DNA of 38,696 bases, from assembly GCA_001931875.2 (NCBI GenBank), contig MSJH02000125.1, forward strand, positions 1-38,696, given 5' to 3'. Source of the stretch: Byssochlamys sp. IMV 00236. Its lineage: Eukaryota; Ascomycota; Eurotiomycetes; Eurotiales; Thermoascaceae. The number at the start of each line of letters is the position of its first letter. The stretch's first letter is position 1. A program made the translations under genes and the position numbers. The notes under the pieces were generated by a model, which saw only the letters and a program-made list of their open reading frames with translations, was not told the origin of the DNA and did no database searches. Of this stretch, positions 1 to 10,425 are shown piece after piece.

Positions 1-8
1 ATATTTAG

Positions 9-40
<32 letters not shown>

Positions 41-325
41 TTTAGATGCATTTCTGTTGTTTCCCTGCATAGATTTCACCTTCTTAAACCCATTGCCTTC
101 GAGCGAGTATCATATTATCCCGTATGAAAAACCTTAAAATAAAGGGGACAGTAATAAGAAAGTATGTATATTTTCGTAATCAATACAACCTCTTTGAAAT
201 TTATCTCATGACAACCCTGAATGACATCCGATAAGTATTTCCTTTTTTGAAAGAACACCCGCTTGTTGGGTTTGAAGTGGTTTATGCAGTGCACTTTATT
301 TCTATTATTGAACTGGGGAATCTAA
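1..325. other. Intergenic, 3' flank of the phosphatase gene
   Basis: No convincing coding sequence is visible. The stretch begins with a run of about 24 A residues (around 10-33) and is otherwise AT-rich. It lies downstream of the minus-strand phosphatase stop codon, so it probably carries that gene's 3' UTR and polyadenylation signals. Confidence 0.5.
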
Positions 326-530
326 TTATGATATAATACATTTGCTGCCCTTTGACCTTGGTTTATATGTCTCGATATATCTGAGCTGCTTCTTATTGAT
401 GGCTCCTCTACGACGCTCTCGTATATACACAACTGCATCCAGTGGTGGCATACCATCCTCGATCAAAGCGATGGCCACAAGCACAGGTGCCCTAGTTGAA
501 CCTTTTAATACACTCATCTGTAGCTACACA

Positions 531-568
<38 letters not shown>

Positions 569-1017
569 AACAACTACCTTCCCAGACCGGCTACACAATG
601 AATAGCAATGCAAGGTGATAATTCTTCCTTGTCATCCTGCTTTTGTTCAGCATTCAAGAATCTATCGTCAATTAGATGTAGCCATGCATCAACGATTCCT
701 GCAGGTGGTGGTTCACCATCCATAAAGACAAAATCGTGAACTTGGATACCGATTTCGCTCAATGGCTCCTTTGGATATGTTGCTTCACAGCATCGTACGA
801 CATCCGTCACGTTCCATCGTTTGAATTCCTACCTTGTGTGAGTATTCATCCCATAATAGTTTCAATGTTGCCTCACCTTTAAATAAAGTGGTAAGTTGTT
901 TGCAGAAGGTGCATCAACAATTAAGAAACGGAGTCCATTGTGTTCAATAAAAGTAGGAGGGTTGATTAAGGGCCTATTGGCCGTTGTATTAAAGGGAGAA
1001 TGTGCCCGAGTATACAT
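326..1017 (-). CDS. PRL-type (PTP4A-like) protein tyrosine phosphatase
   Basis: Three exons (877-1017, 578-828, 326-491) join in frame to 185 residues, close to the roughly 170 usual for the PRL family. The active-site loop reads [11 protein letters not shown] (the C-x5-R signature), interrupted by intron 2 inside the arginine codon. The N-terminal part contains a strand around [11 protein letters not shown] and, in exon 2, the segment [13 protein letters not shown], both PRL-like. The protein ends in CIIS, a CaaX-type box, so C-terminal prenylation and attachment to plasma or endosomal membranes are expected, as known for the family. Intron 1 (829-876) ends in GTAG and intron 2 (492-577) carries a CA/TG repeat. 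The start at 1017 opens [10 protein letters not shown]. In animals the family is linked to growth control and CNNM magnesium transporters; the role here is inferred only from family membership. Confidence 0.9.
527..564. repeat. (CA)n microsatellite inside an intron
   Basis: A nearly uninterrupted CA repeat (TG on the gene strand) lies wholly within intron 2 of the PRL phosphatase gene, between the active-site cysteine exon and the final exon. It can vary in length without touching the protein. It sits close to the polypyrimidine/acceptor side of the intron. Confidence 0.9.
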
Positions 1018-1430
1018 TGGTTAGAGCAAAAGGGGAAGAATTAAAAAATATAAAAAAAAAAAAGTAGAAAGGGGGAAGGTGAGATGAGGTTTTCTTTGTG
1101 TAAGTGATATAAAGCGTAATATTAGACTATGTGCAAAACTAGATGTAAATTCTATAATAAAAAGAACCCTCTCTTTGTTAGCAGTAGTAAATAATGCAAG
1201 TATTTGTTTCTTTACTTTGATTAAGGACACAACATTTACAAATTAGCCTGGATCAATCATCAAGGAAAGAAAAGAAAGAAAACCGCATCCCCCTCTTTCT
1301 CTTTCTTTCAATCACTCTCCAAGTTGAGATTTAATCTGGTCAGGTGATTCTCGCTGCTTTAAAAATGCAATCGGAACATTAAAAATAGAGTGGTTTCTTT
1401 TTTTCTGTGTATTTCTTCACTGTTGAGGAC

Positions 1431-3178
1431 ATGAATAAAGAACATATCCAACCATCGGTGGATGCAGTCGTCAAGGAAGACATCAATAAAGGGGATATAA
1501 TCGATAATAGCACTCAGCCTGCGTATTCATTGTTCTCCCAAGAATATAAAGAGTCTGTCAAAAGAGACATTAGCCAACAAGATATATTGAAAAAATGGAA
1601 CCAGCTTTCTGAAGAACAAAGGAAACCTTACATCGAAAAGGCTCAGGTCAATGCAACCAAGTCTAAAGCCATCGTCCATACAGTCTTTTTATCCTTACTT
1701 GTCGACTTGTTTGCATTCACTCTTATTCTTCCACTCTTTCCAAGACTATTAAACTATTACCGAGTCAATGGAAAGGAGGTACGTGCTGCTGGTTCGTTAT
1801 ACAAGTCACTTATACCTTCTTCAGGAAATAGTGCTAAACTATGCCTCGCAGCTCTTGGATCGATTTAAGCAATTAACAAGCAACCACACAGGTTCTGACA
1901 AGTGGGATACAGTACTTCTTGGTGGCCTCATAGGCTCATTGTTTTCCTTTCTTCAATTTATCGTATCGCCTATTATTGGACGTGCTAGTGACAGAATAGG
2001 TCGACGTAGAGTGTTGTTGTACACGATGGTAAGAAAAGAGAATTATTATCATTATCGTCATTAACATATATTGTCCTAGGCTGGCAATATTCTGTCTACC
2101 CTGATCTGGCTTTTTGCTCATTCATTCAATCTGTTCTTAATAGCTCGTGTCGTTGCTGGCCTGAGTGAAGGCAATGTTCAATTAAGTACAGCAATCATCT
2201 CTGACGTAACAGCAGCCGATCAAAGATCTAAAAACTTGGTAACAAGCTTTACTTTATGTACGACGTCAGTTTATTCACATGCACATTTTTATGTAGGCAC
2301 TTGTAGGCATTGCATTTGCAGTTGCCTTCACACTCGGTCCTCCTATTGGTGCATGGTTCGCTTCGATTGACCTGTCTGTCCTGTGCCCTACTCTTGCCCG
2401 ATTCGGCATTTACCCTTATTCCATGGCTGCATTCATCGGTCTAGCTCTATTGGTAGTTGAAACCGTGTATCTTTATGCTAAATTACCCGAAACAGTGCAT
2501 AATCAACAAAGAACTCAGCCAGAGATAGAAGCAAATACAGTACAGACCGCACTACTTGATATCCAAAGACGACTCTCGACCTTGATCACCCTCAAGCGTC
2601 TTATGGGCATCTTTTCATTTGTTTTTTCAGGCATGGAGTTTACTTTGGTCTTTTTGACATTTGACGTCCTCGACTTTAGTCATATGCAACAGGGTAAATT
2701 GTTAAGCTACATGGGTATTGTGTCTGCATTCATTCAAGGTGGTTACGTCAGACGAAGTGTGCAGAGAGTGGGTGAAAAGAATATCGTCATTCAAGGCATG
2801 ATCATGGGTGTCATCGGCTTTTACTGTTTGGCAGTGACTGCAAATGCATCACACCCTTTCTTATGGTTGTATATTGGTGCTACCTGTCTTGCCTTTACCT
2901 CTGGAACCGTCGTGAGTGGTCTGACGGCCTTAGCGAGTCTTCAATGTCACGAGACAAGGGATGATTATCTGTCAAAAGGTAGAGCTCTTGGTGGATTCCG
3001 AAGCTATGGACAGTTGGGAAGAGCATTGGGTCCGATCTCAGTTTGCGCCTTTTACTGGATGTTTGGTCCTGAAAAATGCTATGCCGCAGGATCGCTCATG
3101 ATGATGGCTACCACTTGGTTAACCCTGCTTGGTATACCTAATAGAAGAATATCCAGTATTCATAAAAAAGCACAATAA
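1431..3178 (+). CDS. MFS transporter with HMG-box-like N-terminal extension
   Basis: Four exons (1431-1778, 1825-2028, 2080-2238, 2297-3178) give 530 residues. From about residue 80 the protein is a 12-helix-type major facilitator: a first hydrophobic helix (VFLSLLVDLFAFTLILPLFP), the loop 2-3 signature GRASDRIGRRR (motif A), then RVVAGLSEGN typical of helix 4. It resembles the MFSD10/TetA-like drug:H+ antiporter branch, but the substrate cannot be assigned. Residues about 31-73 before the first helix resemble the second half of an HMG box, with W-x-x-LSEEQRKPY-x-x-KA. The ATG at 1431 is used because the frame to its left offers only a non-ATG start. AATAAA follows the stop at about 3191. The 3' end converges on the Sho1-like gene, with about 57 bp between stop codons. 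Confidence 0.85.
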
Positions 3179-3235
3179 TGTTCATTAGAAAATAAAAACT
3201 CTGCTTTTATTCAAAGTTCTTTTTAATGTTTAGCC

Positions 3236-4257
3236 TTATTGAAACTAGTGGCAAAGTGAATAAAGATCATGTACAATAGATAAAAGAAATAACTTACATA
3301 GTTACTGGGAACAATACCCGTAGTGCCATCTTGTTTGCGTGCTTGCCACCAGTTTCCACGCTTATCCAAGATTTCGAGTAATTCGCCCTTTTCAAAGGAG
3401 AGCTCTGAAGGATCATCAGCGCTACCCTGATCTGAATTATTTTTTAATTTTTTTTAAAGTGTTTCATTCATGCGAACTTACATCCATGTAAAGCAGTAGC
3501 AGGCTCAAATTGATTACGAGGCGAAGAAGCGACACCAATGTCTTCTTCTTCATCGTCAACTCTATTAGTATCGTTATTGTTGTTGTTGCTGTTGTAATGG
3601 CGAGGTAATTCTTTCTCGCTCATAACACCGCCCGTATCACGCGTCTGACGGTTTGGACGAACGGTATTGACAAACCGATGAGAGAGGTTACCTCCATAGC
3701 TCATGGATCGAGTACCGAACGAGCGGAACCATGACTCCTCTGGAGAGGTCAATAAGAAGGCCAAAAGGAACTATATGAATCATGTTTATGACAAGTAATG
3801 CGATTATAAGCTCTTATTACTCACCTGCATGATGATCAAGATAATTGCACCAGCAGCCGCAGCCCTATTACCGCTGCTCACGTTCACGTCAAAAAGAGTT
3901 GCTTGACAGACGTAGGTCAAGTACACGATGCTGATCGCCAAGAAAAGATAGACCTAGATAGCATCTTAGTATCTACATGCGCTAAAACAATGAGATGTAC
4001 CATGTTATGATAAGAAGGAAGTAATCCTAATCCGAGCACAACCATGTATCCTACCACAAAGAGCAATTCATAAATGATGATCCACCAGATCACACCATGA
4101 AATTGAGCCACACACCCACCAATGAATAAAATTAACCAAGCAGCCTGTATGCATATTAAAACACCATGTGTATCTCACAATGGATTCAACTTACAGCAGA
4201 AAGAGCGCCAGTGGTGGCAACAAAGGGATTAGTCAAAGATAAGTTATAATCTTCCAT
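3236..4257 (-). CDS. SHO1: Sho1-like osmosensor: four TM helices plus C-terminal SH3 domain
   Basis: Exons 4195-4257, 4001-4144, 3825-3953, 3482-3770, 3298-3431 and a possible terminal 3236-3244 encode about 255 residues. The first half holds four hydrophobic helices (for example AAWLILFIGGCVA, the segment WWIIIYELLFVVGYMVVL, VYLFLAISIVYLTYV and AAGAIILIIMQFLLAFLL). A hydrophilic linker rich in Asn and acidic residues follows, then an SH3 domain: ALHGYQGSADDPSELSF, GELLEILDKRGNWWQARK, TGIVPSNY. This is the architecture of fungal Sho1, a plasma-membrane scaffold that recruits Pbs2 through its SH3 domain in the HOG osmotic pathway. The last codons are uncertain: a 9-nt exon coding Phe-Gln-stop after an intron is the simplest reading; a splice to another AG near 3232 is possible. 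Confidence 0.88.
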
Positions 4258-4482
4258 TATTAACGAAAAGTATACAAAGAAAAAACAAAAGAAAAAGAAA
4301 ACAGCTATGGATGGTAGATAAACGTAGTCTATAACTGGGGGTTCACTTATATAAAAAATCATGTCAAATCACGTTCTTTTTGTCTCAAATATCTGTCTTT
4401 ATTAACAAGAGTTTTTTGTTACGCTCCCCCCATGCTTTTGTACAAAAGTGGTGTATTGCGTAGAAACAAATAAGAAAAACGC

Positions 4483-4834
4483 TTAGCGGTACTACAACAT
4501 AATCCATGTCAGTTCTCACAATGATTCTCTCTGTATATAATTTTTTTTTTTACCTTGTGGAAACCAATGTCGTTGGCGTATTCACGGAAACATTGACGAC
4601 AGATGTTCAAGTTGTACTTGCGAATCAAACCAGCACGGTGAGCACAGACGCGGCTATCACACACGGTAGTTAGAAAAGTTGTTCATGTCACAAGCCACAT
4701 TGCAATGTCATTTTGTGTGTGTCTTTTGTTGTAGAGGTCGTTGTGTCTTTTTTCATAGTTTATAATACGTACCATTGACGAGAGCCCTTACCAAAGGTCT
4801 TGGGGTGAGAGTTCCAAACGTTACTGTGAGCCAT
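4483..4834 (-). CDS. RPS29: 40S ribosomal protein S29 (uS14)
   Basis: Three exons (4773-4834, 4554-4653, 4483-4491) join to 56 residues, exactly the eukaryotic S29 length. The protein starts [20 protein letters not shown] and has the zinc-binding pairs CRVC and CRQC around [13 protein letters not shown], followed by [10 protein letters not shown]. It sits near the decoding centre head of the 40S subunit. Intron 1 splits a Cys codon, restoring SRQCRVC. The final exon is only 9 nt (Tyr-Arg-stop). The ATG at 4834 is the only reasonable start. It is divergent from the MICOS gene, with about 1.1 kb between them. Confidence 0.95.
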
Positions 4835-5934
4835 GGTAATGTATTACGAACAAAAAGGAGGAAGAAGAGAAAGATTCAAAAAAAGTATTTAGGTACACTT
4901 AATGTTACTGATCTCCTCTCAAAAAATTTTTCATCCCAGGAAATAGTATAAGCCACAAACTCATTTCAAGCACCATCCGGAACAATGCACTTGGTTATGT
5001 CTAGAGGAAAAGGGCAAGAATAAGCTTTTATCCATTGTTTTCGTGAGATTGATATAAAAAACGTAAAAGGTTAATTTATAAGCTATTGATCAAAGGAGAG
5101 AGAGAAAGAAATGTTGTGCGTATGACAGAGAAATAGTTATGGCTGCATAAGAATACATCAATTTCCTTAGAAAGGATAACAATATAGATCAGAACTTCAA
5201 TGTAATAATAACAAGGTTATTTCATAAGAGATAAAGTGAAAAGATGAAAGGGATGACAAAAAGTTAAAATACTTGATGTGAGGCAATTCCTCAGAAAGTT
5301 GACCTATTCCATTACTGGTCGAGAATACATCAATTTTCCTGATTTCATATCGTATCATCACTAGTGTTACTTTGATAAGTCCAACTTAGGACGGTATACA
5401 TAAGGAGAATGACAACAGTAATCGTATTGATCTCATCTTGGGCCTGAGCGCATTGGGAACGTCCCTAAGTGTAGGGTAGGAGTTATGAAAAAGAAAAGTT
5501 GACAATATCACTAATCCTCCTGTGCGTGTAAGAGGATCAAAGAAATTATCTCTTTTATTTCGCTCGATATTAAATGTATTACTAAAGTGGTAAATAATGA
5601 AATGACCACCTGCTCTTATTCTGATTTTATCATTCATTCTGTTGCGTGTAAACCTATGCATTATTGCATCATACTTTGTAAAAAAAAAAATAATCAATAG
5701 TTATCAAGGTAATAGTAAGAATTTCATGCAGATAACAGTGTTGAACACCCTTCAGATTAACAGAGAGTGCAATATATTTGCGGGTGTCCCACGCGCGCGA
5801 TTCACGTCATCATTTATTTTTAGTGACCGTTTTCTACCTGTGAGCGGGGACAAACTTAGCGGAACTAAGAGGACCTTTGATTGGATTTAATGTTCAGTAC
5901 CAGGGATCTTTTTTTTTTTAAAACATTGAAAATA
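4835..5934. other. Divergent intergenic region between RPS29 and the MICOS gene
   Basis: About 1.1 kb with no gene I can support. It should hold the RPS29 promoter on the left and the MICOS promoter on the right. A near repeat of GAATACATCAATTT occurs twice (about 5151 and 5324). A minus-strand open frame at 5386-5697 has no recognisable motif and is not called. Confidence 0.5.
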
Positions 5935-7043
5935 ATGTTCTCGCCTGCTATAAAGAAGAGCGTAAGACCCCATTTGCTTGAATAACTAACCGCTCACTAA
6001 CGTTTCATTCTAGCTTACTGTTGCTGCTGCTGGTGCTGTCTGGGCATCTACTGCAACCACTGCCTTCGCTGAAGAAAAGAGAACAAAGGTATTAAAAAAA
6101 ATTGTTGTAGAAGCAAAATACTAATGACTTTTGTGTCAATGTAGCTCAGTATCTATGACGAGCCTGAACCACAAGTTGTCATTGTTGAATCACCTACCAA
6201 GCTGGAGGAGCACGTTTACATTGCCCAAAAGTGTGCTAATGATACCTTGGAGAAAGGAAAGGTTAGAAAAGATTCTATAGATCCCCTTTTCTCGGTTATA
6301 CTGACCTTAACCTATAGAGCCATATTGAAGGATGGACTCAAAAATACCAGCAATTGGAAAACGATATTACCAGTAAAGTGAATATTATTCAAAATGGAGT
6401 ATTGATAAACTGATAACTATTATTATAGCAAGCATCAGCAACACAATTGACAAAAATGAAGAAATCTATCCCAATATCTTGTATGTTGGTGTTGCTGCAT
6501 TAGCCGGTACTATCATTGCACGTAACAGTAAGTGAAGATGATATGACATCAGGATATAGGCTTATATGTTTTCTAGGAAATGTCGTTCTTCGCTTTTTGA
6601 CTTCAACCACATTGGCGGTTGGAACATCATACTATTTACTTCCTAAAACAACCACCAACGTCTATCATCAGCTTGAAAGATTGGAGAGAAAATATCCTCA
6701 ACTTCAAGCAGCTCACCAGACTGTTAAGGGCACAGTTGATGATGTTTATAAACAGATTGACAATACTGTCGTACAATTACGTGGTGCTGTTGATGAAAAT
6801 GCCGCCAAGCTACGTGAACAGATTCAACAAAATACTCAATTTGTAAAGAGCCAAGTCAACAACACTGTCGGTGCTACAAGCTCAGAAGCAAAAGACAAGT
6901 TTGAAGAAGCAAAGAAGAAGGTCGAAAGCATGTACTCAACAAGATCCAATGTAAGAAGAAGCTAAACATATCTATCAGCTTGACTAACCTTCTCTTTGTA
7001 TGATTAGCCTGGTGTTGAAGAAACACTGAAAAAGAACAACTAA
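5935..7043 (+). CDS. MICOS complex subunit, Mic26/Mic27 (apolipoprotein O) family
   Basis: Seven short exons (5935-5961, 6014-6088, 6145-6261, 6318-6372, 6429-6527, 6577-6950, 7008-7043) splice to 260 residues. Residues about 10-30 form an Ala-rich hydrophobic segment. The middle contains LSIYDEPEPQVVIVESPTKL, typical of this family, then two membrane segments (LYVGVAALAGTIIARN and VVLRFLTSTTLAVGTSYYLLP) separated by a short Arg/Asn turn. The rest is a long amphipathic helix region (KYPQLQAAHQTVKGTVDDVY). Mic26/Mic27 sit in the mitochondrial inner membrane and shape crista junctions with Mic10 and cardiolipin; that role is by family. All introns keep frame with GT-AG ends. Confidence 0.88.
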
Positions 7044-7153
7044 TATTATAGAGCCCTGTTGGCGAGAGCATCCTTCATTTCTTTGAATTCGTTTATTGAT
7101 TTCATTTATATTAAAAGCAACGCAGCCAAACATTGTGCCAGAATGTTTTTGTT

Positions 7154-8885
7154 CTAAATGAAATTTACTGAATTAGTCGAACATGTAATCGACCATAAGT
7201 GTGTTATGGTATTGTTAGCATCGGGTGGTCTTTGTATTGCCACAGGAGATAATTGAGTAGACTATCATCCAAAGAGGGTTTAGTAAGGAAAGGGAATTAA
7301 GATAAAAGATGACATACCTTTCTCTTGTGTTGATTCTTTATGCAGTGATAGAGTCCCAAAGTAAGTGTCGTCGTGATGTTGACAGTGTCATCTTCTAAAC
7401 CCTCTCCTCCTTCAACAGTTGGCCTCATGATCCTTGTATTTTCTTCAATAACCTAAAGATGTCTGTTAATACTCTGCATAAGTCAAACAATCCTCTTTGT
7501 TTACTTTCAAGTTGCTTGTTATCTTGTCCACGAAATCAGACTTGGAAGCAACTCTAGCCGTCTCCATTACTCTATAAATAGATTGTGATATACATGGTAA
7601 ATAAGCCATAGCAGAAGAGGTTCTCTAAAGCAAAGTAGTCAATGTATGTTATAACAAGTATTGACCAACCTTGACATAAGCATTGGAAAAGATGAGCGGA
7701 TATAACTGGCAAGTCTTTCTTATAATAGCACCCCACAATGCTTTCTCAACGTATTCTAGCATGACAGGGTTATCTTTACTTAGCCATAGCTTTTGAAATT
7801 CTCTAGGATGTAAAAAGAAAAGGATGACGGGTTAAGGACAATAGTATATTGTGTTTTTCTTAAAGAAAGAAAAAAGGATATTTGTTGATGTCCAATTGAG
7901 ATGAATATGGATCTCATCAAGTGTACCATGAGGAACAGGGGTTTCCAAAAGATAAGATGCAGGTGTATTAATAAAAGCATTTGGCATTCTAAATATACAA
8001 TATCCTTTTTTCTGAGGTAAATCACGCATCAAAACAAGTCCACATTTGCTCATCACCTATAAATAGCTCAATATGTTGTTGTCTCTATGTCAGTTTACTT
8101 ACATTAATCAATGCAGTAGACATCCATGCAGTATGTTCAAGAGTATCTAACCCATTTAGTTGGCAAACACAGTATAGATCAAGTTAAGGATGTGTTCATA
8201 TAGGGATAGGCTTATTAATGTATATAATAAAAAGGATATCTGTACTATCAATTGACTTTGCTGATTCAAGCCAATATCCAACTTTTCCAGGTCCACTGTT
8301 TTGTATTCGAGTTTGTGAGGTAGATCATAAGATACATGCTGGCAGCAAGTTAACTCGCATGAAAAATCCAATTGACTGAATAATCCTTTGCTTTTGCTAG
8401 CAGGTACTTTATAGTTTATTTCCCTTTGACGTGATATACTCTTTCTCAAAACACGCTGTTCAGCAGAAAGGACTGATATAGCCCTATCTCTAGATTTGTT
8501 TTCCATTGACTGAGTATTCTGATTAAAGTCCAAGAGATCATCACTTAATAAATAGGACATGGGGTTGTAGTCATAGTCTTCGTTTAAGGTATCAACATGT
8601 GGTACACTATTGCTACTTGCATTCATATCATAGCTGCTAGGATTGAATTGAGGCACCTGTACTGAATCGATGGTCTGTCTTTGACTATAATTTTTGGTTC
8701 TTTCTCCTTGACTCCAAAGCATCCCTTTAGAAAGAAACGAATATAAAGAAATGGATGACAACTAATGCTTGAAGAATAACATATTCGCAGTTTAAATAAT
8801 AAAAGTGGGGAAATATGTGTAACAATTGTCCCTTACTTTTGAAGTATTGTGACAACAGTTTTTCTGTATTCCTTTGAGAACTCAT
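7154..8885 (-). CDS. Uncharacterised 426-residue protein with two U12-type introns
   Basis: Eight exons join in frame: 8837-8885, 8240-8724, 8103-8171, 7882-8056, 7670-7809, 7505-7624, 7318-7452 and 7154-7261. I do not recognise the protein. The first 130 residues are polar and low in complexity (Ser, Asn, Gln, Asp). The remainder looks folded, with Cys-containing hydrophobic stretches (FSCELTCCQHVSYDLP, CGLVLMRDLP, ALWGAIIRKTCQLYPLIF). There is no signal peptide, membrane helix or catalytic motif I can name. Introns 2 (8172-8239) and 4 (7810-7881) start with ATATCCTTT and end in AC, with TCCTTAAC branch sites; the others are GT-AG. The start at 8885 opens MSSQRNTEKLLSQYF. The C-terminal end depends on the last GT-AG intron and is less certain. 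Confidence 0.7.
7810..7881 (-). other. U12-type AT-AC intron (second)
   Basis: On the minus strand the intron opens ATATCCTTTTTT at 7881, carries the branch-like TCCTTAAC (candidate A at 7832) and ends TTTTTAC at 7810. It joins HLNWTSTN to PREFQKLW in frame. The nearest GT donors on either side do not give an open frame. The branch-to-end distance, about 22 nt, is longer than usual. An AG end 9 nt further on is also in frame. Confidence 0.7.
8172..8239 (-). other. U12-type AT-AC intron (first)
   Basis: On the minus strand the intron opens ATATCCTTTT at 8239, has a branch-site match ATCCTTAAC (candidate A at 8184) and ends ATAC at 8172, 12 nt after the branch A. Splicing here joins codons for LIVQ to CVCQLNG and keeps the reading frame without a stop. 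Reading through meets a stop codon within the next exon. Confidence 0.8.
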
Positions 8886-9107
8886 GAAAGAAGAAGAGAT
8901 ATATTTTTTTTCTAGTTAGTGATGTATAACTTACATAGATAATGTGTCTCTAGACAACGTCATACATTTGTAATTCTCTCATCCCTTTTATATGTTCAGT
9001 CCGTATCCTCATTTGTTAGTTCTTCGTTCAACTTTATTGAAAATGTTGTCAATTCACTCTTACTATTTAACGCTTTATAAACACAAATATCACAAAGGGT
9101 GTTATTG

Positions 9108-9958
9108 CATCCACAGAATTTGTCTTCTTCGCCTCCAGATCACGATGATCATTTCATGACACGTCGATTTGATGCTACAAACACGCTATACGAGTGGTAG
9201 CATTCAATTTTGCAGTAAAATAGAAACTGTTGCTTGAAGATCATCTTCATCATGCAACGGCTGTGAATTCGATTTTACTTCTGTCACCAGGTCAATACTC
9301 AGACAATTCGTTCCCCCGTAAATAAAGACGGTCTCAGGACAAACCATCGACAAAGTTGAATCGATGTATGACTTCCAAAAGCCTCGTATACGGATGGTAG
9401 CAATCACTGACATGATCAACATCATTCAGGATTTCAACACCTGAAACAATCAGCCGAGATAAAGTGAGAATGAAGCTTTTGAAGTTGGATCTCTTGCCAA
9501 ATGAAAGTAAATTCGCCCCAGGCAACCATTAGATCAAAAAAAAATGCCGTGGATGCCTATTGCAGAGGATGTCTATGAAAACGAACTCAGTACCTGGTAC
9601 GTTGATCCATTTTTAAGTGAACTATTTGGTAGCCCTGATGAAGGCACGTTCCTTCGTTGGACAAACAAGATGCCATTAAAAGGCCGCAAAAATGACATAT
9701 CTGCTATGTTTACATCCCTCATATATTCTTTCAGATTTTAGAGAGATGTTTCCAGTTAACTCTTTACTGTTAACTATTTATAAAGTACCTTATTGATGAT
9801 TCTTACTGGAATATAGCCTCTGAAAGCGTTCAGAAGATATTAAGAAGGAAACCTCAGTTGAATGCTCATGCGAGAGCAGTGGATTTTATCGGAGATATCG
9901 TAAATGAAATAGTTGATCAACTATGCAAGGATACAACAACTACTACTACTAATGACTG
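9108..9958 (+). pseudogene. Decayed member of a possible Mucorales-specific gene family
   Basis: Three plus-strand pieces look coding but do not join into one gene. At 9108-9200 the frame reads SSSPPDHDDHFMTRRFDATN and stops. At 9544-9738 an ORF starts MPWMPIAEDVYENELSTWYV and contains DPFLSELF and FLRWTNKM. At 9785-9958 a frame contains IASESVQKILRRKPQLNAHA and ends after a Thr run. The middle piece resembles, from memory, a repeated uncharacterised protein family of Mucorales with a (V/I)DPFLSGLF...RWTN motif; I cannot verify this. Between the first two pieces, 9204-9525 is open on the opposite strand in two overlapping frames. The broken layout suggests an old insertion or rearrangement. 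No function is assigned. Confidence 0.35.
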
Positions 9959-10425
9959 AAACTTCTCAGGAAGCAAGCATAAAGATATCAAGAATGGTTA
10001 ATAAAGCACGATATTTACATGTCAAATAAACTTCTCAAATGTGACAAATCTGTATTGACAAACATCTACAAGACTTGTTTTATAAGCTGATGTTCTCTGT
10101 TGTCTAATATGAGATGTATACGTGCATATGGGTTACTCTTCCCATCGTTATTTGATTTTTTGATTTGCTGAAAGGGATTAAATATCTCTTAAATGATTAT
10201 CCGGAGTAGCCCGTTGCAGTAAGACCCGGTTTTATCCTTGCTTTCTCCTGCTTTCTCCATTTACTCTTGTTGAAAACAACAAAGCTAAAGTTACTATGTG
10301 CTGATATCATGTAACTCAAATCCAAAGTCTGTTGGTTGTAGTAACTAGAGTCAAAAAGAAAAAAAGTGGATGTTGTCTTTTTCGTTTTCACGTGATACTA
10401 GCAGACATTTCCTCTTTATTACAGT
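9959..10425. other. Intergenic, no gene seen
   Basis: AT-rich sequence between the decayed relic and the 3' end of the succinate dehydrogenase gene. A 64-codon minus-strand open frame at 10197-10391 has biased composition and no motif. I see no RNA gene. Confidence 0.5.

Noticed and set aside
1407..1430. Upstream GTG-started extension of the MFS transporter
   Set aside because: Eukaryotic initiation would use the ATG at 1431; the extra eight codons show no conserved feature.
5386..5697. 103-codon minus-strand open frame between RPS29 and the MICOS gene
   Set aside because: No motif, biased composition, no supporting exon partners, and it lies in the promoter-bearing divergent gap.
10197..10391. 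64-codon minus-strand open frame downstream of SDH3
   Set aside because: Low-complexity Lys/Ser/Phe content and no conserved pattern; probably chance.
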